Assembly (NCBI RefSeq): GCF_014066305.1
Contig: NW_023501037.1
Span: forward strand, 923,501-987,500
Source of the DNA: Letharia columbiana
Taxonomy: Eukaryota > Ascomycota > Lecanoromycetes > Lecanorales > Parmeliaceae
Direction of reading: 5' to 3'
DNA: 64,000 nucleotides
Shown one piece after another: positions 58,900 through 64,000 of this stretch; the first letter of the stretch is position 1; each line of letters begins with the position of its first letter. Both the position numbers and the translations under genes were made by a program. The notes under the pieces are model-generated. The model searched no databases, was not told where the DNA came from, and saw only the letters and a list, made by a program, of their open reading frames with translations.

Positions 58900-61800
58900 A
58901 TTATAATATTATCTTATTAAACTATTTAGTCTTTCTTTAAAAGTTTCGTCGAAATTAGAATATCTAGATATCGAATATCTAATAAGTATAAGAGATCGAG
59001 TTTTCTTAAAGAGACTAATATTCTTATTCTCTATTAAGAAGTATATAGCTTCGATTACCTTACGTGAAATTAGCTTAAATTAATATTTTACTAATAAATA
59101 GATTATTTTTTCTTTTTTTATAAAAGGTGAAACTTCGAAAGAAAAGTCTATTATGATTAAGTTTATATGAGATATATATATCATAGATAATTTTAAAGTA
59201 AACCTTCTAATAGAAATAAATATACTCGATCTAGAAGGAGTAGTGATTAATCTTTTATAGGAGAAAATAATTTTTATTAAGTGTGGGAATGTCGTTATAT
59301 CGATGCAAGCTACTGTTAGAGATAATGTGAGAATTCGATAAATCGTGAGATCGGAACGATATTAAGTTATTTCTTTAAAATCTACTAAATCTATTACTAT
59401 ATCTTTGCGAGGCAAGAATTCACTTTCTAATCGAGATTTTCTTTTCGAATCGAAGATGAATAAAGTTTATATATATCTTATAGACGCAAATTTTAACTTT
59501 ATTTCTATTCGAAATAATAGCGCTACTCCGCTTATGGTACCTCGCTATTATAGAATTAACTTTATAATTAAGTATAAAGCTAAAGAAGGTTACTCGATTT
59601 AAGTGAAGAATTACTCTTTAATAGCTAAGGTATTCGAAGATAAGAGGCCTATATTTGAGGAATTCACTAATCTCGTTATATTAAAGTTAGCTATCGGGAA
59701 GATAACTATAGATCTCGCTTTAAAAACGCGATTGCTTAATGAAATTACTATCTATAGAAAACGAGAATATACTAATATAATGCGAAGTATCTTAGAAGAA
59801 AATCCCCGTATTTGAGAAGACTCTAGTAATATTATTAATCTTTCTAAAGCGGAGTAACTGTAGGTGCCAATTATTACGAATTAATAATCTTTCTCGGCGA
59901 AGTTAGGGAATAAGATCTATTCTCTAACTTTAGAAGGCTGTAAGCTTATTGACGAAAAGTTTAATAAGATATATACGTAAGGTAAGATAAGCTGGTCTAA
60001 GGAACTAACTTCTTTCGCTTTCTCTATTTTTATAATTTATAAGATAGTCTATATTAAGTCTAAGAAAATATCTAAGCGAAAGAAAAGAGTCGTTATTAAT
60101 ATCAGAGGCCTTAATAAAATTACGATTTCTAATAATTATTCTCTTCCTCTATAGGATAATATAGTTATAGTTATTTAAGAATATACTTTCATTAGTATAG
60201 TTGATTGTAGTAGATAGTTTCATCTTTTCTTAATAAAAAAAGATTATCGATAATAATTTACTATAATATCTTATCGAGGATTAGAGTATTTCAACGTGGT
60301 AGTAATAGGTTTTAAGAACTTAGTGCTTTATATTTAGAGGAAAATAGATAACTTTCTTCGTTTATATTATTACTTTATTAGATACTATATAGATGATATT
60401 ATTATCTTTTCTCGAAGCGTAGAAGATTATTACGAGTACTTAAGAACGATTTTTCGCTTTTTCGCGAAACTTAAAATCACCCTTAAATTTAAGAAATCCT
60501 ATCTTAAATACTCGTTAGTTACGCTTCTAGAATAGAAGATAGATAGATTTAACCTTATTATTACCGAGGAAAGGGTTATAGCAATTAAAAAAATATAGTT
60601 TCTTATTATCTTAAAGATACTTGAAACCTATATAGGAATAGTAAACTGGCTATAAAGAAACGTTAGGTACTTTACTTAGATTTCTAAATCATTATAACGC
60701 TTAAAGACGGAATTCTTAAAACGATCTCCAGTCTTAGGCGATTATCTTTGTAGGAATTTCTCGAAGACTATAAAGATCACTCCTATTAAAAAGAAAGTAG
60801 AGACTTTTCGTATTTTATAGCAAGCATTAATTATGAAAACTTACCTATATCATTATAACGTTAGTTATTAACTTTACGTTAATCTCGATAAATCTAAGAA
60901 ATACGATTTTGGAATTATAATATATCATGTGGTAGATAATCTTTAAGAAAGTTTTTTTTCTAAGACGAACGTTTAACTTATTATATTTCTATTTAAGCTC
61001 TTAAACGTCGTAGAGTTATATTATTAATCGATAGAACTAAAAGTGACTGCCTTAATTTAAATCTTAAAAAAGATTCCTCACATACTTAGCTAAAGAATAG
61101 AAAAGAAGGTTATCATTTTTACTAATTACTCTACCACTACCGATATTACTCGTTAAATTACACTTTCTTCTTTATTCTCTAATTAAATAAATTTACGACT
61201 TATACATGCTTTATAATATATCTTTTAATTTAATTTAAATATTTAATAGAGACTTGATAAATAAAATGTAATTCTCGACGCTTTATCTAGATTGCTTTAT
61301 AAGTAAAAAAAGAAATTCGACACTTAAGATCTAGAAATTCTTAATAAGATTCTCATATATAACTTAACACTCGTGAAAATGTCTAAGGAATTTTATACTA
61401 AACTTATACTTGACTATTAAGAGAATAAGAAATAATTAAAGATTCTCGATGCTCTCGTCGCTCGAAAGGTATAGCTTCTCGAGAAATAAGAATCTATAAA
61501 ATACGTTAAACTCTCGAATATACAATTTCTGCTTTAAGATGAAATTATCTATTATTAAGATAAGTTCAACGAGCGAAAATGACTTTATATTTTAAAGAAG
61601 GCGGAGTAGAAGATTTTCGAGCTTACTTATAATAATTATAGTTATATCGATTTCTATAAATCATATGAGAGGATTGTAGAGACCTACTATATAAGGTATT
61701 TAACTTAATACTTAAAGCGCTATATCGTTTATTACCCGAAGTATTAGCTGAATTAAACTATAAGATACGCCTTATATAAGAGTCTTAAACCTATTATAAT

Positions 61801-62930
61801 ATCTACTTTAATTTTCTATACGATTACTATTAATTTCATTCTAGTACTACTACTTCTAGAAAATGAATTTAACGCAATAATAACTATTACTAATAAATTT
61901 TCTAAAAGAAATATATATATACTAGGGAAAGATATATGAAATGCTATCGAATAAGTAGAAGCCTTACTTCTTACTCTCGCTAACTAGGGAATTTTCAAAG
62001 CTATTATTTTAGATAGAGATTTAAAGTTCCTTTTGAACCTTTAGAAAGCTATCTTTAGAACCTTAGAAACGAAGCTTCTCGTATTTATTACTTATTATTT
62101 ATAAATTAATAATTAATTTAAGCGAACTAACTAGACGATAGAGATTACTTTAAAATTTTATATTTTTTACGTTCTCGATAATCTTTAGAATAAATTCTTC
62201 GTATATCTTAGAGGTAGTCTTAATAACTCTATAAATATATCGATAGGAAAAGCTTCTAATGAGATTATCTATAGTACGAAACTTAATAATAGATCTAATG
62301 TAATGAATATCTTAGTAAGGAATTAGATAGATATTATAAATAATCGTATTTGATATTGATAGAAAGCTTTAGATATCTTAGCTTTCGCGATAATTGATGC
62401 GAAATTTAGATATAACTCGAAGTATAAAGCTTTAATTATGAAGAAAGGAGATAAAGCTTTCGTTAAGCTTTATAGAGGATATTATCTTTTCGAACTTAAG
62501 AATATAAAACTTTCGAATTAGAGGGTTGAATCTTTTATTATTCTTAAGCGAGTCGAAAACCTAGCCTATAAACTTAATCTTCTAGTTATTTAAAAAATCT
62601 ATCTCGTTATCTTAATCGTAATACTTAAGTTTACGTTTAAGAGGAAAGATTCTTATCGCTAATCTCGTGAGGAAGAATAAGCTCTTATATTTAATTAAGA
62701 GAAGCCTGTAATTAAGAATCGCTATGAGATTTTAAGATTAGTAGATTGCTATGCTAGTCGGTCTCTAGATTAAGAAAGTAAAGATAAGAAAGATATTATA
62801 GAGTATCTAGTGAAATAAAAAGGTTAGAGAAAGATCTATAATGTGTAATATAAGATAGAAGATTTAGAGAACGTAAAGGATTTGATCTACGATTACGATT
62901 TAAAGTATGGGAAACACTTATAAAGAGAGT
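58900..62930 (+). mobile_element. Ty3/gypsy chromodomain retrotransposon pol, RIP-killed
   Basis: Plus-strand frames interrupted by many TAA/TAG spell the pol order of a Ty3/gypsy element. Protease-like sequence and its downstream linker lie at about 59,150-59,820, partly as open frames (59,405-59,602 and 59,603-59,815). Reverse transcriptase follows with IRGLNKI near 60,100 and the catalytic YIDD at 60,386-60,397. RNase H ends in the DALSR motif near 61,280. Integrase has LDRDLKF near 62,010, and a chromodomain (EYLVK...KG...IEDLENV) sits at about 62,800-62,910. This order with a C-terminal chromodomain is diagnostic of chromoviruses. Stops often fall where Trp or Gln is expected (TGG and CAG to TAG), consistent with RIP. 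No long terminal repeats were found. Confidence 0.85.
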
Positions 62931-64000
62931 ATCGAAAGAGGAAATCTTAGAACTCTACGTAAGTCGATAGCGTAAAAATTATTTCTTACGCTATTGATAT
63001 ATCGTTAAGCTAAACATTAAACGAAGTATAGTTCTTAGGCTTTATTAAGTCGCTAGATTATAAATACGATTTACTTTATTAATTCGCATTTTCTAATATA
63101 TTATTATATAGAAGCTCGAATTCAGAAATTTCGGGAATCTCGAAAATTTCGAGAATTTCGAAAGACTTCGTAACTTGCGATCGCGAAGTAAAGTAACTTG
63201 ATTAGCTTCTTAGATCGCGAAGTAAAGTAACTTAACTAGCCCCTCATTTCTTTCCTTTACCTTACTATATTTTCTTTTAACACTTTATAATTAGACGTAA
63301 CTCTACTCCTCGAGAAAAGACTTTTTACGATTTTAACGATTTAGAAGTTATCGCTGAGGAAGTAAAGCTTTAATAATCTTATTCGAGATTTAAAGAAGTA
63401 GGAATAGCGAATCTTAAGACTCTAAAATTGATCCTCTAGGGTTAAATTAAACGCGTATTCGAATAATTCAAATTCTTTCAATCGAGTCTTATAGATCTCT
63501 GTAAAATAATCGATTATATTCGATTTAAAGTAAAAGAAGATTTGCTCTCGAAATAGTGGTATTACGAAAGCTTACTATAGTGTATTCTTAATTATTCTTC
63601 TCAAATTTATCTAAATCACTTTTATAAATCTAAGAATAAATTGAAACGAATAAATACGTTTTACGATTAGGATCCTTATCGTCTCTATTTATAGCGAGGC
63701 TATTTTTCATATATACTAAGCCTTTACTATTAAAATTTAAATAACTTCCTTAATTCCATAACTCGTTACTTAAGAATATCTTCCGTCTCGAAATCTAAGT
63801 TAATCTTACGTTGAATTAAGAGTCTATCTAAGAATAAAGACTATTATTAAAATAAGACTATTTTTATCGAGAAAGTATCTAAAGATATTAATACTCCTCT
63901 CCGCTATATAAATCTTTCGAATACTTAAATTACTAAGATAGTGAAAATGTAAGCTTTACTAAATTCCAGCGATATTAATACTAGCCTTAGATCTTCGCGA
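62931..64000. other. AT-rich flank, unresolved element DNA
   Basis: RIP-altered sequence continuing past the window edge. Apart from a short direct repeat near 63,179-63,233 and palindromic TTCGAGAATTTCGAAA-type sequence just before it, nothing specific was recognised. A 3' long terminal repeat may lie here but could not be paired. Confidence 0.4.
63179..63233 (+). repeat. Direct repeat GATCGCGAAGTAAAGTAACTT x2
   Basis: Two copies of the unit GATCGCGAAGTAAAGTAACT, starting 34 bases apart, downstream of the retrotransposon chromodomain. They may belong to the element's 3' untranslated region or terminal repeat. Confidence 0.85.

Overview
The window is nuclear DNA of a filamentous ascomycete (Pezizomycotina). 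Genes carry many 48-82 bp introns with GT/AG or GC/AG ends. The gene content is fungal (formamidase FmdS, UsgS-type membrane protein, CE16 esterase, PTH11-type receptor, SGD1, a CCCH/FG nucleoporin). The DNA is split sharply into gene-bearing blocks of balanced composition and very AT-rich blocks full of TA and in-frame TAA/TAG, the signature of repeat-induced point mutation (RIP). I cannot name the species.

Layout. 1-11.5 kb is an AT-rich repeat block: an inverted-repeat element (2.25-3.67 kb), then three copies of one ~2 kb non-coding repeat. Copy A is inverted, B and C are direct. A and B are RIP-ruined; C (8.12-10.5 kb) keeps almost normal GC. 11.7-27.6 kb is a conserved gene block: a CUE3/ASCC2-like protein, fmdS, a UsgS-like protein, a CE16 esterase, a RIP-degraded Tc1/mariner-like transposon (19.4-21.0 kb), SRP14, SMC4 and an ELYS-domain protein. 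27.7-34.4 kb is a decayed accessory island: a frameshifted NRPS carrier-condensation remnant abutting a truncated permease at a 24-nt homopolymer, a broken PTH11-like receptor and nested TA-flanked mini-transposons. 34.6-48.9 kb returns to conserved genes: a Nup42-like nucleoporin, RPS20 divergent from SGD1, a multiply broken flavin monooxygenase, a DUF1295 reductase-like protein, LPD1 and a PGM2/PGM3-type phosphomutase. 49.4-64 kb is a second RIP block with a Ty3/gypsy chromodomain retrotransposon (about 58.9-62.9 kb) and an older unidentified element.

The intact genes are mostly housekeeping and do not form one pathway. Themes are small-subunit biogenesis and translation (RPS20, SGD1, CUE3, SRP14), the nuclear pore (Nup42-like, ELYS-like), chromosome structure (SMC4), and carbon and nitrogen metabolism (fmdS, LPD1, phosphomutase, CE16).

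Exon boundaries were set by reading splice signals together with family sequence continuity. For most multi-exon genes the exon lengths sum to a multiple of three, which supports the models. Two introns in fmdS and one in the nucleoporin gene need GC donors. I found no convincing wholly new system. The most unusual items are the RIP-spared repeat copy beside its ruined twin, the permease/NRPS junction, and the group of GC-AG introns.
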